NCBI RefSeq assembly: GCF_963675165.1
Contig: NC_087379.1
Coordinates: forward strand, 2,050,201-2,114,200
Length of the DNA stretch: 64,000 nucleotides
Source: Halichondria panicea
Taxonomy: Eukaryota; Porifera; Demospongiae; Suberitida; Halichondriidae
Reading direction: 5' to 3'
Shown: one piece after another, positions 11,058-21,195 of the stretch
Position numbering within the stretch: the first letter of the stretch is position 1
Layout of the letters: every line of letters starts with the position of its first letter
The notes under the pieces: generated by a model
What the model was told of the DNA's origin: nothing
The model's input: only the letters and a program-made list of their open reading frames with translations
Database searches by the model: none
Position numbers and translations under genes: made by a program

Positions 11058-11934
11058 GTGAGTTGGGGGGGGGGGGGGTATGTAACATTTCTTAATTTGA
11101 TTTTTTTACAAGGTAGACTCCTTTATTAATTTTAAGTTTAATTTAAGTTTTGTTTTTAGCCTACATTACTTGCGTAGATTCAACTAAATCAACTTTTTTC
11201 TACATGTATATATAATTATGCAAACACCTTTTCCCTCTTCTCTGATCAATTAACTCCATGCATGTAGCCATTAGTGAAATTCATATCCTTTTGCTATAAT
11301 TATACCTTGAGTGTCTGTAACTATATATACATGAGGCTAGTAATTTTCCCCCTCTTCTCCACAACGTATATAAACACTCCAGCAAGGTGATGAGTCTGTC
11401 ACTGTGTAAAACTGTGCGCGGTTGTTTAGCTCACTCAGTATTGTTTCTCTCTGCGGTACAATCAATAGCCACTGCTTCGAGCAAGTTTGACAATGCACAT
11501 GCACACTCTATATAATTATCACTATGTGTTTGTGGATCTGGAGATGCATGCCTTCCATTGTCCCACGACCCCACAAACACTCCCACTTCTTAGTTGACTT
11601 GATATTTTTATCAACTGCTAAGTCTATCTACGTTACGTTTAATGTTGTCATACTTCACTGAAATTCAAAATATGCTGCTGGGAAATTTTTAATATCTCTG
11701 TATTACAACCTCACACATTCACACAAACGGGTCCAAACAGAGGTCACTTAGTGACACTCATCAACATTGACGAGAGGGGCGGGATTGTTAAACTGACCGG
11801 CTGGCGCGTGATGCTGACTCTGCAACTATAGCTGTCCTTGTGCATCACTGAACTTTAAACCTTGAACTCTTAAAGTTTACAACTGTACTTTGATCAGTTC
11901 TGAAAATCTATAATAATTCTACAGTTGAGGTAGC
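11058..11934. other. Intergenic, no gene seen
   Basis: Contains a G homopolymer near 11066-11078 and unique AT-rich DNA. No domain-bearing open frame on either strand. Confidence 0.5.
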
Positions 11935-12080
11935 CATCACAAGACTGAGTCCTGGTTCACATTCTTCACACAAGCTCGATTGTAGGCACATGCACTTTCA
12001 TCAGGGCTGCATAGACTTACGTTGACTGGTTTTTGCACACAATAGTCAAATGCACAGTATATACTAACAATATAACCTGT
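11935..12080 (-). pseudogene. Cys-rich receptor exon fragment
   Basis: The minus strand reads ANETGYIV, then a C-x-FDYCVQKPVNVSL-like stretch and a CEPGLSLVMATS-like stretch. These match the extracellular Cys-rich segment of the adjoining pseudogene (compare 13210-13470). It is a truncated second copy placed directly after the end of the first, with a frame break before the CEPGLS motif. It indicates a former tandem array of this receptor family. Confidence 0.55.
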
Positions 12081-12081
12081 T

Positions 12082-13490
12082 TCATTGGCTACTATAGTCT
12101 ACTGCTTCTGAGTAATTCATCTCATTGGCTACCAGCTGATACATTTCTCGGGCATTGTTAGCTCGCGATCGTCGAAGTCTCATGTCTGCAGCACTAGCTC
12201 GTAAGTTTCTTATGGTGTCCTCCATCTTCAGCCATGTATTGCTCTTCTTGAGTAGACAAATTTGTAAAAATGGTACCAGAGGGTTGTCACAAATAAGAAG
12301 CCATGCATCGACGTATTGGCTAGTACTGACTGATCTTTCTTTGTATCTTTGACATAGGAGGTGCAAAATGCAAGAATAGCAACATTGAATAGATAATATA
12401 GAGTTTCGAGGGAATCACAAATTAAACTTACTTTTGTACAAACGATTATTCAGTAGTTTCCAGACAATCAGTCCAAATGATAGAACTCCAGCTGATAGAA
12501 TAGGGAGGTAAGCCATGGCAGTGACAAGATTATGAAAAATCAAGGCAAAAAGGAGTAGTTCCACCCAGTAGCGATGCTTGGGAGTGAATGGAGCATGGTA
12601 TGTATCCATGAAACCAATGTAGTACGTGTTCTTGGTCCATATCAAAACCTTGGAACAGCGTGGAAACCATTGTCCAAAGAAGAGCAGTATACAGTGAAGA
12701 ATCCACCGGCAATGAGGATGATGGCTGCAGCAACAAACCAAGGGGATCGCGAACGAAATATTGCACATTGCTATCGTACACCCAAACTATATATCACTTT
12801 TACCATCAGGATAATCCAAGACCCTGTGTTGTAGTGCAGCAATGACAAACCGTAAGAATTTAGGAGTAGGACAAGTGTGCCTAGGGCAGCAACTGGGTTC
12901 CTGTTGGAGAGGAGTTTTGCAAAATACTTCTAAAATGAATAAAAAACATTAGAAGAAACAAGTAAGCGGGAAAAACAAGTTGAAAGCACTTTTGCTTGAG
13001 AGTTCATTCCATTGTAAAAGCATGTCTCAATGCCTAAATCAACAGTCAACCATGATAAAAATAACTATTAACTTCGAAAAGTCTATGTTAGCGTAAAAAT
13101 GAGGCCATGAATGTCCAGTTACTATAGTGATGTTGAGCACGAGAATTAAAGCAACTAGCAATATACCTGCCATCGCAAATGGTATTAGTAGAAGATTGAA
13201 AAGATTAGAGCATTCTTTACAATTTGACGTAGCCAACACAAGACTGAGTCCTGATTCACATTCTCCGCACAAGACACCACTTCGATTGTGGGCACACTGT
13301 TCATCAGGGTTGCTTAGATTTACTTTCTCTGGCTGCAGAATACAAGTCCCAACTTGTATTCTGCAGCCAGAGAAAGTAAATACTGGTTTTTGTACGCAAT
13401 AGTCAAGTGTACAACTGCTAACAACATAAATTATATATCCTGTCTCATTGGTGGTATTTATGACATGTGTTAATACTTCTTTCTAGCGTC
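12082..13490 (-). pseudogene. Multipass Cys-rich receptor-like gene, decayed
   Basis: Pieces in order on the minus strand: an extracellular Cys-rich part with the CGECESGLSLV motif; a membrane segment with NLLLIPFAMAGILLVALIL (13039-13272); an NLDLGIETCFYNGM motif near 12985; a YDSNVQYF motif near 12770; then FFGQW, TYHAPFTPKHRYW and further hydrophobic helices (12415-12700); and a basic C-terminal tail (12082-12366). This is a large sponge/cnidarian family of uncharacterised receptors with a Cys-rich ectodomain and several membrane helices. Stops and frame changes separate the pieces, and segments are missing between 12840 and 13040 and around 12370-12415. Compare the intact 602-aa protein at 21196, which shares the general layout but is not a close copy. 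Confidence 0.7.
13319..13380. repeat. Perfect 29-bp hairpin inside receptor pseudogene
   Basis: TTTACTTTCTCTGGCTGCAG and the following bases to 13347 are exactly complementary to 13352-13380, with a 4-base loop. One arm is the expected receptor coding sequence; the other is an inverted copy inserted next to it. See findings. Confidence 0.9.
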
Positions 13491-13688
13491 ATACCGTTCC
13501 ATTTTCCTCAAAACAATTTGTTATCTGATATCTTTATTGCTAGTCTGGATTACGGTCACATGCACTTGCACTCAATATCGGACTGAATTGGCTTGAGTCC
13601 ACTAGTATGTGCAGAGTTCAAAAGAAATATTAATAAGTTGTTTTGAAATTCCCAAATTGATAATGTTAGTGTTTGATGTAGATCTAGC

Positions 13689-13769
13689 CTCGAATCCACG
13701 CCGGCTTAGATTGGGGCTACATCAACAATGACAACAGCAAGAAAAAGTAAGGCCTGGGAACGAGGCTAA
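13689..13769. mobile_element. TAGCCTCG-family MITE
   Basis: Ends TAGCCTCGAATCC and GGGAACGAGGCTA. The same termini are found at 32484, 36484, 44144 and 54754. About 81 bp, Mutator-like by family resemblance; no clean target duplication here. Confidence 0.55.
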
Positions 13770-14092
13770 AATTTATTGTATTGCAAAGGGGAGGAGCTAG
13801 TTCTAGGAAAGCGAGGAATAATTATGTCCAACGTCGACCTTTGAACCATACACATAAAATACGCGTTTTAGTGGTAAAAAACCGTAAATATTATTAATTT
13901 TTTCTTCAGAGCAGACTGAGCGCTAGCTAGCTAGGGCCTGGGGCCAGGGAGAGCAGACTGCATGCAGTCGCTGCTAGCCTCCTTGTGGTGAACCATGTAT
14001 CCTCTACTATCTATGGCACAAGTAAGGTAGTCTATACATATTAAATAGCTAGCTCTAGCTGGTACACATAGATAGACGTAGACTACATGTGT

Positions 14093-14427
14093 TAGACTGG
14101 CGGCGATAGCCGCCCGAGCGCGTAGCGTGAGCGACTGGCAAACTGCCTATCAGTCACTTGTCTCAGCGGAAGTGTAATAGATCGTATGACACTACTAAAC
14201 ATGAATATCGTTATAGATAATGTGGTTAAATTTTGCTATGAGATTCAGCTACTATATGGAATGCACTGAATCCCCTGAAGTGTAAGTGCGGTTACAATTA
14301 CGGGGCTAATATGACGTTGAGCAATCTGATAGGCTGCAATGCTCGTTGCAGCTGAGACGAGTGACTGATAGGCAGTTTGCCAGTCCCTCGCGCTATGCAC
14401 GCGAGGGGCTGTCGCCGCCAGTCTCTA
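14093..14427. mobile_element. Mutator-like MITE with 9-bp target duplication
   Basis: Long inverted repeats (about 75 bases, TAGACTGGCGGCGA at the left, TCGCCGCCAGTCTCTA at the right), flanked by the direct repeat TACATGTGT at 14084-14092 and 14428-14436. A 9-bp duplication is typical of Mutator-like elements. No coding capacity. Confidence 0.82.
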
Positions 14428-14705
14428 TACATGTGTCTGATGTAGATATCTCAGTAGTACTCAGATCAGTAAAGACAGACCCTTCCCACCACCTCCACTC
14501 TTGTTTCTTCTTTTCCACTATATCCATTTACTCGATACGTTTCATACTATCTATCTCACTTTTTGTTTCACCATTTCCAATTCCCAGGCCGTACTGTGTG
14601 AGTGAAAGCAATCTTTGAGATCTGCAACATCTCAGTCTACTGAAACGGAGTCTGGTATCTTCACTTCTCATTTCTGGATTCTTTACCCATGTTCCAGTGC
14701 ATCAT

Positions 14706-15313
14706 TATGCCTCGAGGCGTAGCCGCACGAGGGATACGGTAAAGCTGACTGTGTGTGTGTCTTAGCTGTCTGTCTGTCTGTCTGTCTGTGTGTGTGTGTA
14801 TTCCAGCTATAACTGCTCAACGGTTACAATGCGACGAAAACTAACAGCTTCTATAGGCTTCTAGCCACGTTCTCTTGGATTTTGATTCGTGGATTAGCAA
14901 ACTAAAGCTTCTTTCTCGAGTTATGGCTAGTTTGACTCACATTGAAGGCTGTTGTTGGCTACAAGAGTTAGAAAGAGCTGCTAAAGAAGCTAGCTATTTT
15001 AGTAGCCATTATTGATTGAACTGCAGACACACCCCTATTCCTGGATGTAGATCTAATGCGCATGCGCGCTCAATACCACGTGTAAGAGAATCCATTTTGC
15101 GGAGAATCAGCTTTGTTGAGGTCCAGGTAAGCCACAAACCAACCTTTTCTGATAATTACTCAATTTATATTATTCGTTACTGTGTTTAATCAATTGCTAA
15201 CACCTATTCTGTCAATTTGAAATCATAATTATTGCAAATTATTAACCTTTCTAATACTTGTGAGCGAAAGCAAAAACATGGCGAGAGGCATTAGCACAGC
15301 GCCAGCTTGAACA
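14706..15313 (+). repeat. Interspersed repeat (TGCCTCG...TACGGTA family), full copy
   Basis: Starts with TGCCTCGAGGCGTAGCCGCA and includes a (CTGT)n tract. The right half recurs at 48576-48862 and the left half at 49829-50165, both in minus orientation. Related, more diverged copies are at 42130-42630 and 53845-54380. Non-coding; probably a non-autonomous mobile element. Confidence 0.65.
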
Positions 15314-15773
15314 CTAGTTTAATACTGTGTGGCTTGTGCGCGCTACAGTACACATTTTTTTATCTTCAAATTTTGATTGGAGTTCTACTGGAGCTATTGG
15401 CACAGATCTAGCATCGTCCTTGGGACCAAGACTATAGGACAAATCAGACTGCTCATATACAGTGAAATATACAGTGAAGAGACGAACACAGATGGCAGAA
15501 TGTTCTTTCATAAACTTTAACTATAATTATGATTGTTTTTTGCGCAATAAAACAATTCAGTTACTCTTTAGTCTTACAACATGTTGGGAGGAGCACATTA
15601 ATTTTAATACCCTGCAATGCAGCATAGATCTAAATGCATGCACTATATAGAGATTTTAAAGTTTCATGTGCTTGTGCATAATCCTCTGGAGCCGCCCCCA
15701 CATCACAAACAAATTATTATAAGGTCAAAGTTCATGGACATATTCCTTTAGGCTACTAGTATAAATAGTAATC

Positions 15774-18219
15774 ATGGCTAGCACTATCACTAGCAGTGAT
15801 GCTTGCTTATTGCAAGAGCTAGATTGGGATAAGCAAGATGTTGCCTTCCATAACAACAAGGGGAAAAATGTTGAGCTGTCAGAGAAGGACACAATAGTCA
15901 GCAGAGTGAAGGGGGCTACTGCAGTCCGCGGCATTGTGTTTACAAGAGAGCCTCTGTCCATTGGGCAAATATTTCAAGTAGATATACTGCAGCAAGATTT
16001 TTGGGGAACTGAGTCTGCAAATTTGGTTAGCCAGCAGTATAGCTACTAATTTGTAATATAGATCTAATTTATCCTCTGTCAATGCAATACAGAGACTTGG
16101 GTTCACTGGAGAGGATCCTTCCAGCTCAATACTGCCCCTTAAACCCCAGTTGGTGTGGGATCACGGCCTCAAGCACTTGCTCACTGTTTGCAAATCTGTC
16201 CACTACAATGGAAAACATTGTGGTACTTTCAATTCTCTTAATTTTGCGAAGTCAATCGGTATATTACTCACAAATAAGGGAGATCTTCACATTTGCACTA
16301 ACAAGAAGTGGAGCAGTGCCATTCATCTCGACAACTACCCCCTCAACATACCAATGTGGGGGGTGGTGGAAATGATTGGAGGTAGTAGAAAAATGAAGGC
16401 TGTCACTTGGACGGGTGAGTTCGTTTGAAGCTTGTATCACAGTATTTATTTTATTCATAATTATAATTATATATCTATATCTAATTATTTTTGCATGCAT
16501 GCATAAATTATAGATCTAACATAATAGAGTAAAATGGCCTATTTATTTAACCACAGTAATGTGCTTTACAGCTCTGACATGCATTAATTACGATACGTTC
16601 GTGAAGCGTCCTTATAAGTTCATGAAGTCATAAAATTAAAATCACAAATATTGTAAGTATTTATCAACTTTTTGAGACTATACACAAACTGGTGGCGAAG
16701 CCCTGAGTGAATGTGGTGACGTTTTTTTAACTTGTGGTGAATCTAGTGTACTAGGCTACTATAGCTACTCTATCTTGGTATAGATATCGTATTAGTAGAA
16801 TGTTTTGCAGGTGAAAACCTAAGTTGCGAATGAGCCAATCAGCATAAAAATTGACCTTTTGCGATCTAACTATTGCGTTCTGACAATGATCGTGTGTATT
16901 TACCAGTACTAATATTGTTGCGAATTGATCGACCCTCGCAAAGTTCGCGTATGTTTTAGTAATACAGTAGTGCAGACTCCCGGTGGTCTATTTTGTAAGC
17001 GGCTGTTACAAATAATTATTTGCCTCAAAAGTTCATGTGAGGTGCAAAGCACAGTGTCACAATTGTGTCTAACAAATGTCACTTTTTCATGCATACAGTT
17101 GGGAGCACATATCCGCCATATGCTGAGAAAAGAATGATGGACATGGGATTACTCAAAGGAAACGAAGAAGCAAGATTAGAGCCTCAAAACAAACAGGATA
17201 TCGATAAACCGGCAATGGAGGCAAATGTTATTCAACAGCTGGAAGAATCTCTTAAACTTGAAATGCAAGATAAACTACAACTACTTCAAAGAAATATCAC
17301 TAGACAATTACAACAACAAACGGCAGGCTTCAATCACCTCTTTCGAGAGATGAGAGAAGTCATCGCTTCTGGACACCATCATTGTCAATTGGATTGCCGT
17401 GGTAATCAACAGGAAGAGGAATTTTGGCAAGTATCTCCGGAAGAGGTGTCAATTAGAGAGAACGAGATAATTGGCCAAGGGGCTTGGGGCAACGTTACCA
17501 AGGGTTCCTTTAGAGGAACAACTGTAGCTGTCAAACGACCACATCGCGAAATCCTTCAGGGCATAACAGTGGAGACAATTCGTCGCGAGATTCGTACTAT
17601 GGCTCAGATTCGCCACCCCAACCTTGTCCTCTTTGTTGCCGCCGTCCTCAACGAGCAAACAGGTCCCATGATTGTCACAGAGCTCCTAGATACCTCTTTA
17701 CGTTCTGCCTACCAGGACGATCGTGTTGGTCCTAATAAGCGAAGGATCTTTGGAGACATCTCCTCAGCTCTGGTTTATCTCCACCGACAGAGAGAACCCG
17801 TCATCCACAGAGATGTGAGCTCTGCTAACGTCCTCCTTCTCTCTCTACCCAACGACAAATGGCTTGCCAAACTCTCTGACTTTGGATCAGCCAACCTAGC
17901 TCGAGATGCCACCACCCCCGGTCCAGGTGCCATCCTGTACACTGCCCCCGAGGCCTATCCTCGTCCACCTATGTCACCTCAACCACAACTACAACAGACG
18001 ACAAAGATCGATGTGTACAGTTTTGGAGTGCTTACTTGTGAGGTGGTGAATGCCAGACTTCCAGAAGCTGCTATCTTTCAGAGTCTGCTGATGCACATGG
18101 AAGGTGTATGGCCAGAGCTCCACCCACTCATCACCTCCTGCGTCTCTCATTCCCCTCAGGACAGACCCTCCATGGACACTGTGCTACAGCACATCAAACA
18201 ATTGAACTGGGAGCCTTAG
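15774..18219 (+). CDS. NHR (Neuralized) domain-coiled coil-protein kinase fusion
   Basis: Three exons, 15774-16025, 16093-16414 and 17099-18219, give exactly 1,695 bp (564 aa). Junctions: donor GTTAGC at 16026 and acceptor ACAG at 16092 (phase 0, creating the NHR motif RLGFT); donor GTGAGT at 16415 and acceptor ACAG at 17098 (phase 1). Residues about 20-110 form a Neuralized homology repeat (FHNNKGKNVELS, GIVFTREPLSIGQIFQVDI). Residues 110-190 are an extra conserved region. Residues about 205-285 are Gln/Glu-rich and probably coiled coil. Residues about 305-560 are a kinase: G317QGAWG, K337, E355, H428RDVSSANV, D452FG, APE at 474-476. All catalytic residues are present, so it should be active; it is TKL-like by eye. 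Substrates are unknown. NHR domains bind protein or lipid partners, so this is probably a regulated intracellular signalling kinase. A pseudogene piece of a close relative lies at 36838. Confidence 0.87.
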
Positions 18220-18710
18220 CATTGGTACATGTTAATTTTTTTCTGATTATTGTTATTGTTTAAACTAGTGTATAGTTATATATTATTATGTGGTGTGAAA
18301 AATGACTCTGCAAACAAGGTGGGGGAGGAGCTGCTCATGCATGCAAGGGATCACAAGCCATGTGGACTATAGTACCATAACTAGATCTATGACTATTATA
18401 ATACTAAAGCTATAGCTACAGAAGCCAGCCTTGATAGATCTAGCAGCCACGTCCTCAACACTGTCTGCTCCCTTTGCACCTACCGTGGTTTTACATCCCT
18501 GGCTAGATCTATGTCCCCTCCAGCACTGGAGTCAACTTCACTCTGAGCTACCCTCAAGGTTGCTTCTCTTCACTGTGGTCAGTGTTACTGTGTGTGTGGG
18601 GGGGGGAAGGGGATACTATAGTACAAGCTGTGCCCGTAAATCAGCAGTTAAAGTTAAAGTAGATCATTGTGTCCTTATTAAATCATTATTGTAGATCTAA
18701 ATGCCAAACG
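18220..18710. other. 3' flank of NHR-kinase gene
   Basis: AT-rich 3' region without a clear further exon. The open frame at 18431-18694 has no recognisable domain, and part of it is a G-run. Confidence 0.45.
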
Positions 18711-18932
18711 TACCGTATATATAGAGCGAAATTTTCGAGGAACTTATATTTCGTGGAATGCATGGCTTCTAAAAAGAATTTCGTTGCACAATGTTTGTGA
18801 GATGACTGCTTACCGGAAACCACGCCTTTAATCTTTGCACGTTTATAGCAGAATTTTCGTGTAAGATTGCTAACCCGCGAAAACAGCCAAAAATTAAGCC
18901 CCTCGAAAATTTCGCGTTATACGTAGTAGACT
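18711..18932. mobile_element. MITE, TACCGTATA...TATACG family
   Basis: Left TACCGTATATATAGAGCGAA and ATTTTCGAGG pair with right CCTCGAAAATTTCGCGTTATACG. It is a diverged relative of the element at 52782-52978. No coding capacity. Confidence 0.6.
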
Positions 18933-19112
18933 ATACATGCATATAGTTATTTTGCCATAATCAAAGGCCAAGGCCTTTAATTCCTGTTTCAGTAGCTATA
19001 TCGATAATAATTATGGTCAATTTGAAGTACCTATAATTATAAGTCCCTATAATATAGGCTATACTGTTTCTTTACCCCCCCCCCCCCCACACACACACAC
19101 ACACACACACAG

Positions 19113-19245
19113 CCACAGCCACGGGGCAGACACTGCGTTGTGACGCATCAATTGAGCGTATTGAGATCACAACTCGTACGAGAGAGCTGTTGTTGGGGGA
19201 GGAGCCCGAGTGTTTCAGTGTGCAGGCTTTTGATGAGGAAGATAC
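19113..19245 (+). other. Isolated NUP210 (gp210)-like exon
   Basis: An acceptor after a C-run and (CA)n tract (AG at 19111-19112) and a consensus donor (GTATGT at 19246) bracket a fully open exon. The peptide contains TGQTLRCDASIERIEI, then RTRELLLGEEPECFSVQAFDE. This matches the N-terminal luminal region of nuclear pore membrane glycoprotein 210 (LRCDAxVD...TTRELYLEDSP...QALDSEG type), from recall of the family. I found no other exon of that gene within several kb either way, so it looks like a stranded or captured exon. An uncovered short exon nearby cannot be excluded. Confidence 0.6.
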
Positions 19246-19414
19246 GTATGTTTAGAAGGGGTTAATTACAGTTAAGTAGTGGGTGTGTCGATATAGTCAT
19301 CCATCACTAGGTTGGCTGGGAAATTTGTAATCCATTCTCTTAGCCTGGATGTAATTATAGTTTTGTACCTTAACATTATTCTCTGGTCCTTATAGCTAAT
19401 TATATGTTATAGCT

Positions 19415-19532
19415 AGTTATAACATGGGCACAGGGATGTATATATATATATAGCATAACTGAAGCACAAGGGCTGAGCCACCAGTGCAATACTAATATGC
19501 CAGAATGCATCCCGAGTGCACGTGTTATAATT
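19415..19532. repeat. Foldback repeat, AGTTATAACA family
   Basis: Arms AGTTATAACATGGGCAC and GTGCACGTGTTATAA. Internal AAGGGCTGAGCCACCAGTGC matches, in inverse, the loop region of the foldback at 47280-47395, so these are two copies of one family. Confidence 0.6.
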
Positions 19533-19769
19533 TGTTTATATCCCAAGGACATAGCAACATAACTGTCGCGTCTTAGTAACACAATAAATATAGAACAGAA
19601 TAAATTGACAGAGACAACCCTTGACACAGCTCTATATGTGCTCTTCTCAGACGATAATATGCCAATATGATTATCTGCGGTGTATATAACATTGGCATGG
19701 ACAAACGAATGGCTTGATGAGACCATGCAGTTCCAATGCACTATACTGCAAAACAGCCTCACCCCTATA

Positions 19770-20170
19770 TATACGGTGTCAAACTAAGCCAAAGAAGCTC
19801 GTCTCTACACTGCTGCAAAAGCTCGAGCCCCCTCCCCCCACTGCAGCAAAAAGAGTTGCTTCTAAATGCTATAGTGCTATGATGAATCTAAGCCATGCAT
19901 CACACGCGAGGACTATAGGAACACAGAATCTCAATTTTAAAACCGGCATGGTTGCAAAGAAGAAATTCCAGCAGTGCTGAAAAATTTACAGTGCCAATGG
20001 CTGCATGGACTTAATTCAATACTTGTGTTTCTCATTATGTTATTTCATTATAATATGTCAGTCTAATGCCAGAGGGGAATTATGTGGTTAGTGCATTATG
20101 ACTGCATGTGCATGTGCACGGTTAATGCATTATTCTGCATATTGCACTTAGCAACAATGTAGCAATCGCC
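19770..20170 (+). repeat. Interspersed 400-bp repeat, copy 1
   Basis: Shares blocks with 43700-44110 in opposite orientation: ACTGCTGCAAAAGCTC, CATGGTTGCAAAGAAGAAA, TAATGCCAGAGGGG and TTGCACTTAGCAACAA. Non-coding; the open frame at 19714-19980 is a by-product. Confidence 0.6.
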
Positions 20171-21195
20171 GTGAATGGGATATAGCTATATAAATAAGTT
20201 ATAAGTCTCTTTCTCCCTTCAGACAATAATTTTTTAATTATAGCTACAGTTGGGTCACATCTTCGAGTGCATGGACACTCTTCCCTTGCGAGGAGACCAC
20301 TCACCAACAAGCATCTCTCTGAGGCAATGCATACTTAACTTTATACCTTCCTCTTATTCCACTGATCCTGTCATCGGCAGTCTATAGAGTGAGAGGTGTG
20401 TGTGTGTGTGTGTGCTGCGTGTGTGCGAGAGGGTATAGTCTGCATGGTGTGTGTGTGGGTTGGGTGTAGCAGGTACACTACTCCACTGTCCAACAGTTTT
20501 GGAGCAGAGGAGATTCAAAAGGCCACCAATTGTTTTACAACTGTAAGCAGTGACAACTGCATGTTTTGAAACGCATCAACTGTGGGTAACGCTGACTAGC
20601 GTTAATTACTGGTGCATTGGGTCTAAAGGTCAGGACTAAGTATTTTCTAAGTAGAAAATACTTGTCAAGTATAAATCACAGTACTGTGATTTATACTTGA
20701 CCTTTACCCTGTATAACCCCCTCTAGTTTCTTGAAGGTTTCATGGGTTTTTCATTACACCATGGAACTTCTAATTAATGTGTATTCTCAATCCCTCTCAA
20801 TGACTTGCTTGCAATCATTTGCGAATGACGCTGTACAAGCCTTTTTGTTGTGTTTCTAACTATTGTGATTGCATGTTCATGCTCACTTCAACTTCCGTGC
20901 GCGTGTGGTTAATTGTGGCGGTAGGCGGAGGCGGGTGACCCTTCTCGGCCACCGTATTTCTTTGCCTTTCTCTCTTTTGCGACAATTCGCAATCGAAAGA
21001 GCCTCGCATTCAAAACCGATACAGCAGATAGTAGCACTTTTTACTAAAGAATCCAATAGTAATGAAATTAAGTAAAGTGCATGTGACAAGTTTATGGCAA
21101 CATTAAGAGGATTCTCATTGCAATTTAATTATTGCTCTATGCAATCAGGCCGAGTTTTTACTCTTGCATACTATTGTGTGATAATGCTATTAAAG
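20171..21195. other. Intergenic with (GT)n tracts and palindromes
   Basis: GT/TGTG microsatellites at about 20398-20460. At 20637-20701 are an imperfect AAGTATTTTCTA hairpin and the perfect palindrome listed next. No gene recognised. Confidence 0.5.
20664..20701. repeat. Perfect 38-bp palindrome
   Basis: GTCAAGTATAAATCACAGT followed directly by its exact complement, no spacer. Adjacent to a second, imperfect palindrome at 20637-20662. Confidence 0.9.

Noticed and set aside
17065-18219. Kinase gene starting at the ATG at 17065
   Set aside because: The ATG lies upstream of a good acceptor at 17098, and the phase matches the NHR exon donor, so the first residues of that frame are intronic.
19714-19980. 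Small protein-coding gene
   Set aside because: The region is an interspersed repeat with an inverted copy at 43700-44110, and no domain is present.
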